A program made the position numbers and the translations under genes. The notes below the pieces were generated by a model. It ran no database searches, was not told the origin of the DNA, and saw only the letters and a program-made list of their open reading frames with translations. This document shows positions 50,097 to 58,299 of a stretch of DNA of 64,000 nt, piece after piece (position 1 is the first letter of the stretch; the number at the start of each line of letters is the position of its first letter). The stretch comes from JBKBKC01 sp046294265 (GTDB taxonomy: Bacteria; Pseudomonadota; Alphaproteobacteria; Rhodobacterales; Rhodobacteraceae), in the NCBI GenBank assembly GCA_046294265.1, contig JBKBKC010000003.1:1-64000 (forward strand), read 5' to 3'.

Positions 50097-52204
50097 GGGT
50101 GGACCGCGTGGCCGTGCTGGACTGGTCGGCGGCCAAGGGGCCGCGCCGGGGCAAGGATTCGATCTGGCTGGGGGTGGCGGGGTCTGCCGGGGTGAGCACC
50201 GAAAACCTGCCCACCCGCACCGCCGCCGAGGCGCGGCTGCGGGAACTGGCGGCAGAGGGGCGGCTCTTGCTGGGCGTGGATTTCGCGCTCGGCTATCCGG
50301 CGGGCTTTGCGCGGCGGCTGACCGGGCAGGACAGCGCCTTGGCCCTTTGGGACTGGCTGGCGCTGCGGGTGCGGGAATTGCCAGCCGATGGCAGCAATTA
50401 CCGCGACATCGCGGCCGAGGCGAACCGTGCCTTTCCCGGCCATGGCCCGTTCTGGGGCAATGGAGAGCGGGGCGAGACGATCGGCCTGCCCCGCACCAGA
50501 CCCGACCTGCCGCCGGGCCTGATGGCCGCGCGGGCCACGGAACGTGCGGCGCGGGCGGGCGGGGCGAACCCGAAATCGGTCTGGCAGCTTGCCGGGGCCG
50601 GGGCGGTGGGGGCGCAGGCGCTGACCGGTATCCCGGTGTTGCAGCGGCTGAGGGGGGCCTACCCCGATCAGGTGGCGGTCTGGCCGTTTCAGGATTGCGC
50701 AGAGGCGCGCGTGGTGATCGCCGAGATCTATCCGTCGCTCTTGGCCGATGCGGTGCGCGCGGATGCGGGCGCGGTGCCCGATGAGGTGCAGGTGCGGCTC
50801 TTGTCGCAGGCGCTGTGGCATCTGGCGCAGGCGGGGCGGCTGGGGGCCGCGATGACCCCGGAGGCCGATCCCGCGACCCTTGCCGCCGAGGGCTGGATCT
50901 TGGGCGTGGGGGCCGAGGCCGCGCTGCGGGCGGCGCTGCCCACCACCCCGCTGACCCCGCCGCGCCTGCGCAACGATTGTTTTGCAATGCCGCAGGGCGT
51001 GGAATGGGTGCCGGTGGATGCGGCGCTTGAACGGTTGCGCGCGGGGCTTTCGCCAGTGACCTTGCCTGAAAGCGTGCCCCTTGCACAGGCCGCAGGCCGC
51101 GTGCTGGCCGAGGCCCCGGTGGCCCTGCGCGCGAACCCGCCCGCCGCCAACGCAGCCGTCGATGGCTACGGCTTTGCCGCCGCCACCACCGGCGCGGGCG
51201 TGCAGCGCCTGCCGCTGCTGGCGGGGCGGGCGGCGGCGGGGCAGCCTTTTGCGGGCGTGGTGCCCGCCGGGCAGGCCATCCGCATCCTAACGGGCGCGGT
51301 GCTGCCCGAGGGCGTGGATACCGTGGTGCTGGAAGAGGATTGCGCGACCGACGGGGTGACCGTGGCTTTCGACGGACCCGTGAAGCCGCGCATCAACACC
51401 CGCCGCGCGGGCGAGGATGTGGCGGCGGGCGCGGCGCTGTTGCCCCCGGGGCACCGCCTGCGCCCGCCCGATCTGGCGCTGCTGGCGGCGACGGGGATCA
51501 AGGACGTGCAGGTGCGGCGGCGGCTGCGGGTGGCGGTGCTGTCCACGGGCGACGAGATCGTGCAGGGGGCCGCCGCCGCCCCGCACCAGACGCATGACGC
51601 GAACCGACCCATGCTGATGGCCCTTCTGGCGGGCTGGGGGCATGAGGTGGTTGACCTCGGCGCCGCCCCCGACCGCGCCCGCAGCATCGCCGCACGGCTG
51701 GACCGGGGGGCCGCGCGGGCCGATGCGATCCTGACCACAGGTGGGGCCTCGGCGGGGGATGAGGACCATATCTCGCGCCTCTTGCGCGAGCGGGGGCAGA
51801 TGCAGGCCTGGCGGATCGCGATGAAGCCGGGGCGGCCGCTGGCGCTGGCGCTGTGGCAGGGGGTGCCGGTGTTCGGGCTGCCGGGCAATCCGGTGGCCGC
51901 CCTCGTCTGCGCGCTGGTCTTTGCGCGGCCTGCGCTGTCGGTGCTGGCGGGGGGGGGATGGTCCGAGCCGCAGGGGTTCACGGTGCCTGCGGCCTTTGCC
52001 AAGGTGAAGAAAGCCGGGCGGCGGGAGTATCTGCGGGCAAGGCTGACCGAAGCGGGGGCGGCAGAGGTTTTCGCCTCCGAAGGGTCGGGGCGCATTTCGG
52101 GGCTGGCCTGGGCGACGGGGCTGGTTGAGCTACCGGATGGGGCCTGCGAGGTGCGCCGGGGCGATCCGGTGCGGTTCCTGCCCTATGCCGGGTTCGGTCT
52201 GTAG
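50093..52204 (+). CDS. moeA: Fusion protein: DUF429-like domain plus MoeA molybdopterin molybdotransferase
   Basis: A 703-residue protein in one uninterrupted frame. Residues 1-290 resemble DUF429 (an RNase H-like fold): VLDWSAAKG, LLGVDFALGYPAGFA, VIAEIYPSLLAD and EGWILGV. Residues 305-703 are MoeA, which inserts molybdate into adenylated molybdopterin: ANPPAANAAVDGYGF, RILTGAVLPEGVDTVV, VLSTGDEIV, TTGGASAGDEDH, MKPGRPLALAL and GLPGNPVAALV. Ordinary MoeA is about 400 residues. It starts at a GTG overlapping mobB. The function of the extra domain is unknown. Confidence 0.88.
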   Translation: MRVDRVAVLDWSAAKGPRRGKDSIWLGVAGSAGVSTENLPTRTAAEARLRELAAEGRLLLGVDFALGYPAGFARRLTGQDSALALWDWLALRVRELPADGSNYRDIAAEANRAFPGHGPFWGNGERGETIGLPRTRPDLPPGLMAARATERAARAGGANPKSVWQLAGAGAVGAQALTGIPVLQRLRGAYPDQVAVWPFQDCAEARVVIAEIYPSLLADAVRADAGAVPDEVQVRLLSQALWHLAQAGRLGAAMTPEADPATLAAEGWILGVGAEAALRAALPTTPLTPPRLRNDCFAMPQGVEWVPVDAALERLRAGLSPVTLPESVPLAQAAGRVLAEAPVALRANPPAANAAVDGYGFAAATTGAGVQRLPLLAGRAAAGQPFAGVVPAGQAIRILTGAVLPEGVDTVVLEEDCATDGVTVAFDGPVKPRINTRRAGEDVAAGAALLPPGHRLRPPDLALLAATGIKDVQVRRRLRVAVLSTGDEIVQGAAAAPHQTHDANRPMLMALLAGWGHEVVDLGAAPDRARSIAARLDRGAARADAILTTGGASAGDEDHISRLLRERGQMQAWRIAMKPGRPLALALWQGVPVFGLPGNPVAALVCALVFARPALSVLAGGGWSEPQGFTVPAAFAKVKKAGRREYLRARLTEAGAAEVFASEGSGRISGLAWATGLVELPDGACEVRRGDPVRFLPYAGFGL

Positions 52205-52205
52205 C

Positions 52206-52230
52206 TGCAAAGACTGCAAAGGTCTTTGCA
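52206..52230. terminator. Hairpin between moeA and aroC
   Basis: TGCAAAGAC pairs with GTCTTTGCA around a 7-nt loop, directly after the moeA stop and 11 bp before the convergent aroC stop. The loop itself repeats TGCAAAG. It probably ends both transcripts. Confidence 0.6.
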
Positions 52231-52241
52231 AAGATCGGCCC

Positions 52242-53348
52242 TCAGGCCGGCCCGATCACGCCCCGCACCCCACCCGTCTGGCCCCTGTCCAACAGCAGGT
52301 GATCCAGGATCACGCAGGCCATCATCGCCTCGCCCACCGGCACCGCGCGGATGCCCACGCAGGGGTCGTGGCGGCCCTTGGTCACCAGGTCCACCTCTTG
52401 CCCCTGCAGGTCGATGCTGCGGCGGGGGGTGAGGATGGAGGAGGTGGGTTTGACCGCGAACCGCACCACCACGTCCTGCCCGGTCGAGATGCCGCCGAGG
52501 ATGCCGCCCGCGTGGTTGGACAGGTATTCGGGGCCGTCCGAGCCAAGGCGGATCTCGTCGGCATTCTCCACCCCCGTCAGGGCGGCGGCGGCCATGCCCG
52601 CGCCGATCTCGACGCCCTTCACCGCGTTGATCGACATCACCGCGGCAGCGAGGTCGGCATCGAGCTTGCCATAAAGCGGCGCGCCGAGGCCGGGGGGGAC
52701 GCCTTGCGCCACCACTTCGATCACGGCCCCCACCGAGTTGCCGGACTTGCGCAGCGCGTCCAGATCATCGGCCCAGAGCGCCGCTGTGGCCGCATCGGGG
52801 CACCAGAAGGGGTTGCGGCCGATCTCGGCTGCATCGAACCCGGCGCGGTCGATGGCGCGGGGGCCCATCTGGACCATGTAGCCGGTGATGCGCAGGCCCG
52901 GCAGCATCCGCGCCAGCACCGCCCGCGCCACGCCGCCCGCCGCCACCCGCGCCGCGGTTTCGCGGGCCGAGGACCGCCCGCCACCGCGAGGATCGCGCAC
53001 CCCGTATTTCTGGTGATAGGTGATGTCGGCATGACCGGGGCGGAACTGCTGCGCGATGGCGCCGTAATCCTTGGACCGCTGGTCGGTATTGTCGATCATC
53101 AGCTGGATCGGGGTGCCGGTGGTGACCCCCTCGAACACGCCCGACAGGATGCGCACAAGGTCGGGTTCCTGCCGCTGGGTGGTATAGCGGTTCTGGCCGG
53201 GGCGGCGGCGGTCAAGCCAGGGCTGGATGTCGGTTTCCGACAGGGGAATGCCGGGGGGCGTGCCATCGACGGTGCAGCCAAGTGCGGGCCCATGGCTTTC
53301 GCCCCAGGTGGTGACGCGGAAGAGGTGGCCGAAGGTGTTCAGGCTCAT
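52242..53348 (-). CDS. aroC: Chorismate synthase
   Basis: A 368-residue enzyme that makes chorismate from EPSP with reduced FMN. It has the three family signatures: GESHGPALGCTVDGTPPG near the N-terminus, YGVRDPRGGGRSSARETAARVAAGGVAR (in two overlapping stretches), and the C-terminal RHDPCVGIRAVPVGEAM. Length is normal. It stands alone between moeA (convergent) and the type I secretion genes. Confidence 0.97.
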   Translation of the reverse strand: MSLNTFGHLFRVTTWGESHGPALGCTVDGTPPGIPLSETDIQPWLDRRRPGQNRYTTQRQEPDLVRILSGVFEGVTTGTPIQLMIDNTDQRSKDYGAIAQQFRPGHADITYHQKYGVRDPRGGGRSSARETAARVAAGGVARAVLARMLPGLRITGYMVQMGPRAIDRAGFDAAEIGRNPFWCPDAATAALWADDLDALRKSGNSVGAVIEVVAQGVPPGLGAPLYGKLDADLAAAVMSINAVKGVEIGAGMAAAALTGVENADEIRLGSDGPEYLSNHAGGILGGISTGQDVVVRFAVKPTSSILTPRRSIDLQGQEVDLVTKGRHDPCVGIRAVPVGEAMMACVILDHLLLDRGQTGGVRGVIGPA

Positions 53349-53411
53349 GGCGGGGCTCCCTTGCGGGCAGAGCCTTACGGGAGAGGGCGCGCACGGGCAA
53401 CCGGTCGCCAT

Positions 53412-53429
53412 GGGTATTTGGGCAAAGAA
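53412..53429 (-). repeat. 3'-UTR motif downstream of the hlyD-like gene (variant copy)
   Basis: On the minus strand TTCTTTGCCCAAATACCC starts 10 nt after the hlyD-like stop. It is a variant of the CATCTTGGC-NN-AAATATCC element found after pbpC and yaiI, with three bases missing near its start. No strong hairpin follows this copy. Confidence 0.5.
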
Positions 53430-53438
53430 GAGAACAGG

Positions 53439-54626
53439 TCAGCGTTCGCGCAGTGCTTCCTGCGATTTGTAAAGGGGTTTCAGCAGGTAGGTCAGCACGG
53501 TTTTCGATCCGGTCTGCAATTCAACCTCGGCGAGCATACCGGGGCGAATCTCGATGCCCGCGGCGCGGCCCGTGCGGCTGGCGGGGTCGATGCGCAGGGT
53601 GACCTTGTAATGCGGATCGCCGTCGGGGGCGCGGGAGCGGTCGTCGCGGAAGGTGTCGGCGGAGACCACGGTGACCTCGGCCGCGAGCGTGCCCCAGATC
53701 GTGTAGTCATAGGCCGAGACCTTGATCGTGGCGCGCTGGCCCTCGCGGACGGAGGCCACGTCGCGGGGGGCGACGCGGGCCTCGACGAAGATCTCCTCAT
53801 CCAGCGGCACGATCTGGAGTATCTCTTCGCCCGGGCGGACCACGCCGCCGATGGTGGTGACCGAGAGCTTGTTGACCACGCCGCGCATGGGGGCGGTCAG
53901 GGTGGTGCGGCCCAGCTGGTCCTCGGCGGCCTTGAGCGCCTGGCGCAGTGACGCGATTTCCTTCAGCGTGTCGGAATATTCGCCCGCGCGGTCCAGTTCG
54001 GTCTGGGTGATCGTGTCGGAATGGCGGTTCTGCGCGTCGCGGAAGGCGCGGCGGGCGCGGGTGACCTCGATCAGGGGCACCAATTCGCGCTTGAGCATCG
54101 CCTCCATCAGCTCCATCTCCTTTTGCGCCTGCGCCATCACCTGGCGCGCGCCGTCGCGCCGCGCGATGTAGTCGTTCTGGCGCGCGGCCAGCAGCGCGCG
54201 TTCCGATCCGGCGATGGCGGGCAGGCGGGTGGCGAGTTCGGCGGGCGGGTCGAATTCGGTGGCGCCGGCCATTTCCGCCTCCAGCCGGTGCTGGCGCAGC
54301 TCCAGCGCGCCGATCTGGTCGCGCAGGTCATCCACGCCCGAGCGGTATTGCGTGCCGTAAAGCCGCGCGAGGGTCTGGCCCGCCGCGACCACATCGCCTT
54401 CGGCCACGTTCAGCTCGGCCAGGATGCCGCCCTCCAGGTTCTGGATGATCTGGGGGCGCGAGGAGGAGACGAAGCTGCCCGGCGCGCGCACGATCTCATC
54501 CACCGCGGCGAAGGCGGCCCAGAGGAGGAAGAGGGCGATGACCGCCCCGATGATGCGGATGGTCCAGCCGGGGCGGACCTGCACCTCGTCAAAGCCGGGG
54601 TCGAAGCCGGGGCCGATCGCGGTCAT
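53439..54626 (-). CDS. HlyD-family type I secretion adaptor
   Basis: A 395-residue membrane fusion protein. It has a short cytoplasmic N-terminus, a membrane helix (WTIRIIGAVIALFLLWAAFA, about residues 20-40), a lipoyl half beginning FVSSSRPQIIQNLEGGILAEL, a long coiled-coil hairpin (about 100-240), the second lipoyl half (TLTAPMRGVVNKLSV) and a beta-barrel ending in GMLAEVELQTGSKTVLTYLLKPL, typical of LapC/HlyD. It would bridge the ABC exporter and the TolC-like channel. It overlaps the exporter stop/start by ATGA and is last in the operon. Confidence 0.93.
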   Translation of the reverse strand: MTAIGPGFDPGFDEVQVRPGWTIRIIGAVIALFLLWAAFAAVDEIVRAPGSFVSSSRPQIIQNLEGGILAELNVAEGDVVAAGQTLARLYGTQYRSGVDDLRDQIGALELRQHRLEAEMAGATEFDPPAELATRLPAIAGSERALLAARQNDYIARRDGARQVMAQAQKEMELMEAMLKRELVPLIEVTRARRAFRDAQNRHSDTITQTELDRAGEYSDTLKEIASLRQALKAAEDQLGRTTLTAPMRGVVNKLSVTTIGGVVRPGEEILQIVPLDEEIFVEARVAPRDVASVREGQRATIKVSAYDYTIWGTLAAEVTVVSADTFRDDRSRAPDGDPHYKVTLRIDPASRTGRAAGIEIRPGMLAEVELQTGSKTVLTYLLKPLYKSQEALRER

Positions 54627-56935
54627 GGCTGGGGCGCCTTCATCAGATGGGCGAGCACCGCCTCGCGCGGGCCGTCCACGGCCAGGCGGCCGTTTTGCAG
54701 GATCAGGACGCGGCCCGTCAGTTGCAGGATCGGCAGGCGGTGGGTGGCGATGATGGCGGTGCGGCCCTGCAGCCAGAACGACAGGCGGCTGACCAGCGTA
54801 GCCTCCAGCGTCTGGTCGAGGGCGGCGGTGGGTTCGTCGAGGATCACCACCGCGGGGTCCTGCAGCCAGAGCCGCGCCCAGCCGATGGATTGCCGCTGGC
54901 CGACCGACAGCCCCTCGCCCATCTCGTGGATCACGAGGTCAAGTCCGCGGGGATGCGCGCGGACATAGGGGCCGAGGCCCGCGAAATCGAGCGCCTGGAA
55001 CATGCGGTCACCGTCGCGTTCCAGCCCGTGCAGGTTCAGGTTGTCGCGCAGGGAGCCCGCGACCAGCCGCACCTCTTGCGGCAGATAGCCAAGGCCGCGG
55101 CGCAGGTCGCGCGGGTGGATCTGGCCCATGTCCACGCCATCGAGCAGGATGCGCCCCTCGGACGGGTCATGGAGCCCCGCGAGCAGGCGCAGGAGCGTGG
55201 ATTTGCCAGAGCCGTTGGAACCGAGGACAGCGACATGCTGGCCGGGCAGGATGGCCAGCGCCGGGATGTCCACGGTGGCCGCGCCCTTGTCGTCGTAGCG
55301 GAAGGTGAGCTGGCGAAGGTCATAGGCGCCGGTCAGACGCTCGCGGCGCAGGTAGGCGCGGGAGGGGTCCTGCACCTGCGGGGCATGGGCGATGGCCTCC
55401 AGCCCGTCGAGCGCGGATTTCACGTTGGACCAGCGCGCGAGGGTGGCCGACAACTGCGCCAGCGGGCCGAGGGTGCGCCCGGTCAGGATGCCGATGGCGA
55501 TGATCGTGCCCACGGTGAATTCGCCCGCGAACACGAGGTAGGCCCCGGCCACCACGGCCGCGATATAGGTCGCCTGTTGCACCCCCTGCGCCCAGGTGGT
55601 GAGGGCCGAGGTCAGCTTGCGCTGGTCCGAGGATTTGGCGGCGGAAAGGGCGGTCATCTCGGTCCAGAGGCGTTGCACCCGGTCCTCGCCCCGCTGGGTG
55701 GCCAGCGTTTCGGCCTCATGGATGCTTTCATAGAGCAGGCGCGCGGCGCGGGTGGCGGCGCCTTGGGTGGCGGCGGTCAGGGCGACCATGCGTTTCTGGA
55801 ACAGGAACCCAGGGGCCACCATCAGCACGCCGCCGAGGATCAGGATCCAGACCACCGGCCCGCCGATGGAGGCCACCAGCATCAGGAAGATGATGAGGAA
55901 GGGCAGGTCCGCGACCGAGCCGATGGTGGAGGCGGTGAAGAACTCGCGCACCTGCGAAAACTCTCGCATCGCGCCGAAAAGCTGGCTGGGCTTGCGGTCG
56001 CCCGGGGCCGCGCGCATGCCCAGTAGGCGGGTCATCAGGGCGGTCTGCACCGACATCTCGATCCGCTTGCCCGTAAGGTCCATCAGCGAGGAGCGGGCGG
56101 TTTTCAGCACTCCCTCCAGCCCCACGGCCAGAAGCGCGCCAAGTGCCAGCACCCAGAGCGTCGGCTCGGACTGGTGCGGGATCACCCGGTCATAGACCTG
56201 CAACGAGAAGAGGGCGACCGCCACCGCCAGCAGGTTCGCCACCAGCGAGCCTGCCGCCACCTCGACCATCTGGCGGCGGTGGCGCAGGAATTCGCCCCAG
56301 AACCAGTGCGGGGCGGCGCCGGGTTCGGCGTGGCGCGCCTCGACATCCGCCAGGGTCAGGCGGGCGCGCAGGACCTGCCCGCCATAGACGCGGGTGAATT
56401 CGTGCAGGGGCACCTCGGCGCGGGCATCGGTGCAGGTAGGGTCATAGATCGTGACCCCCGCGCGGTCCTGCGCCAGCACCAGCACCACCTGCCCCGAGGT
56501 CATCTGCGCGATGCCGGGCCAGAGGTCGGCGCGCGGGCTGGCCGCGCGTATCACCTGCGCGGGCAGGCCGAGGGCGCGCATTGCCGCGGCCAGTTGCGAC
56601 AGGTCGGGGTCGGCAGCGGCACCGGCCAGGCTCAGGCATTCGAGGATGTCCGCCGCGGGCAGGTCGCGGCCGAGGACGGCGGCATAGACCGACACGAGAT
56701 CGGCCCGCGACACCGCGCGGCTGCGCACGGGCGGGGCGGCGGGGGCAGGCGGGGTGACGGCCTGCAGCAGCGGGCCAGCGGGCCGCAGGGGTTGCGCGGT
56801 GGCATCGTCCTGTGCCGGGTCCGCGACCACCGCCAGTCCCCCCGCCGATGTCACCGACAACAGGACGGGTGCGGCGGCACCCCTTGTGCCACCCCGGCCT
56901 GCGCCCGGATCAAAGGCCACCACGGTTTTCGTCAC
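54623..56935 (-). CDS. Type I secretion ABC exporter with degenerate C39-like domain
   Basis: A 770-residue LapB/HlyB-type exporter. Residues about 75-205 are a C39-peptidase-like domain without the catalytic Cys and His. About 225-490 form the ABC membrane domain (SLVANLLAVAVALFSLQVYDRVIP). The nucleotide-binding domain from about 520 has Walker A GSNGSGKST and Walker B VVILDEPTAALD. The signature reads LSVGQRQS, where LSGGQ is usual. It starts at a GTG overlapping the TolC-like stop. The probable cargo is the adhesin encoded upstream. Confidence 0.93.
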   Translation of the reverse strand: MTKTVVAFDPGAGRGGTRGAAAPVLLSVTSAGGLAVVADPAQDDATAQPLRPAGPLLQAVTPPAPAAPPVRSRAVSRADLVSVYAAVLGRDLPAADILECLSLAGAAADPDLSQLAAAMRALGLPAQVIRAASPRADLWPGIAQMTSGQVVLVLAQDRAGVTIYDPTCTDARAEVPLHEFTRVYGGQVLRARLTLADVEARHAEPGAAPHWFWGEFLRHRRQMVEVAAGSLVANLLAVAVALFSLQVYDRVIPHQSEPTLWVLALGALLAVGLEGVLKTARSSLMDLTGKRIEMSVQTALMTRLLGMRAAPGDRKPSQLFGAMREFSQVREFFTASTIGSVADLPFLIIFLMLVASIGGPVVWILILGGVLMVAPGFLFQKRMVALTAATQGAATRAARLLYESIHEAETLATQRGEDRVQRLWTEMTALSAAKSSDQRKLTSALTTWAQGVQQATYIAAVVAGAYLVFAGEFTVGTIIAIGILTGRTLGPLAQLSATLARWSNVKSALDGLEAIAHAPQVQDPSRAYLRRERLTGAYDLRQLTFRYDDKGAATVDIPALAILPGQHVAVLGSNGSGKSTLLRLLAGLHDPSEGRILLDGVDMGQIHPRDLRRGLGYLPQEVRLVAGSLRDNLNLHGLERDGDRMFQALDFAGLGPYVRAHPRGLDLVIHEMGEGLSVGQRQSIGWARLWLQDPAVVILDEPTAALDQTLEATLVSRLSFWLQGRTAIIATHRLPILQLTGRVLILQNGRLAVDGPREAVLAHLMKAPQP

Positions 56936-58290
56936 ATCCTTGCCCCGTCCACCAGAACCCCGCGCAATTCGGCCATCCGCAGCCGCAGGAGCGCCATCTC
57001 ATAGGCCAGCCCGGCCTGGTCACGCTCCAGCCGGGCCAGCGTTTCGGTCATGCCGACCACATCCATGAGGGGCCGCCGCCCCACCGCGAACTGGTCGGCA
57101 TAAAGGCGCTGCGTTGCCTGGGTCTGGGCCACCACTGTCGCCCCCTCGGCCTGCCGGGCGGCAAGCTCGGCCAGCTGGCGTTCCAGCGTCACAAGGCGGC
57201 GGGTGGCGGTGTCGCGCGCCTCGGCCACCTTTTGCACCGCGAGGGTCTCGGTCGCCTCCAGCGCCTGAAGGCTGGCGTTGGTGCCGCCGTTCAAGAGTTT
57301 GTCCGCTCCCAGCCGCAGTCCGCCCTTCAGCCCGTCGCCCGTCAGCGTGGCCCCCGCCGAGACGCCGGGCAGATGCGCCGCGCGGTCCATCCGGGCCTGC
57401 GCCACCATCCGCCGCCCCTCGCCCTCGGCACGCAGGACCGTGAGGGGGGCGGTGGCGGGCGAGGCTGGGCGCAGGTCCGACAGGCCCGTGACGGCGGGCG
57501 CGCGGCCATCGGTCAGCGCCGCCAGTTCGGCGCGCGCGGTCGCCTCGGCCTCGCGGTCGCGGGCGGCCGTGGCGCGCAGTTCCGACAGCTTCTGCGCCAC
57601 CACATTGGCATCCGACCGGTCGGCGATGCCGCCCTCGACCCGGCCCGTGACGATGCGCGAAAACTCGGCCATCCGGGCCACGGCCCGGTCGGCCACGGCG
57701 GCCTGGGCGCGCGCCCGCTCGGCCTCGATATGCCGGGCGATGCCGTCATGCACGCGGGCGTTCATGTCGGCGGCCAAGGCCACCGCCGCCAGTTCCACAT
57801 CGGCGGCGGCAAAGGCGCGTTCCGCCTTGCGCCGCCCGTTGTCCAGGATCACCTGCTCCACCAGAAGCCCCGCCGCGATGGACCCCAGCGAGGTGAGGTT
57901 TACCGAGGGCCCGAGGGAGGGCAGCCAGTTGCGCGCCTTGGCCTCGGCCTTCAGCCGCGCCACGCGCAGCTCGGCCGCCGCAGCGCCCTGGCTTGCGTCC
58001 AGCACGGCGTCGGCGATGCGGGCATGGGCGCTGCCCCGGGGCAGGACCGACTGCCGCGCGATCAGGTCGTCGATCACGGCTGACCGCGCCTCGGACCGCG
58101 CGCCCCGGTCGGCGGCGGCGCGCGTCACCTCGCCCTGCCCGTCGGGCACCACGACCGGGTCGGAGGGGCGGCCGCCCGCCAGCATGGCGACGCCGGGAAG
58201 CCCCGCGCCGTCCATGCAGGCCGTCAGGATCAGGCAGAGGGGAAGCACCCATCCCGCCTCAGCGATGCGGTGGTGCATGCGGTTCACCAC
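56932..58290 (-). CDS. TolC-family outer-membrane channel protein
   Basis: A 452-residue protein. The N-terminus VLPLCLILTACMD is a lipoprotein signal with an LTAC lipobox. The rest shows two long helical repeats typical of TolC-family channels (for example RTVARMAEFSRIVTGRVEGGIADRSD in part, and AQTQATQRLYADQFAVGRRPLMDVV). Start choice is uncertain: GTG at 58290 or 58287, or ATG at 58278. It follows the adhesin gene by about 10 bp and overlaps the exporter start by GTGA, so adhesin and all three export parts form one unit. Confidence 0.88.
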   Translation of the reverse strand: MVNRMHHRIAEAGWVLPLCLILTACMDGAGLPGVAMLAGGRPSDPVVVPDGQGEVTRAAADRGARSEARSAVIDDLIARQSVLPRGSAHARIADAVLDASQGAAAAELRVARLKAEAKARNWLPSLGPSVNLTSLGSIAAGLLVEQVILDNGRRKAERAFAAADVELAAVALAADMNARVHDGIARHIEAERARAQAAVADRAVARMAEFSRIVTGRVEGGIADRSDANVVAQKLSELRATAARDREAEATARAELAALTDGRAPAVTGLSDLRPASPATAPLTVLRAEGEGRRMVAQARMDRAAHLPGVSAGATLTGDGLKGGLRLGADKLLNGGTNASLQALEATETLAVQKVAEARDTATRRLVTLERQLAELAARQAEGATVVAQTQATQRLYADQFAVGRRPLMDVVGMTETLARLERDQAGLAYEMALLRLRMAELRGVLVDGARM

Positions 58291-58299
58291 ATGCCCCCG

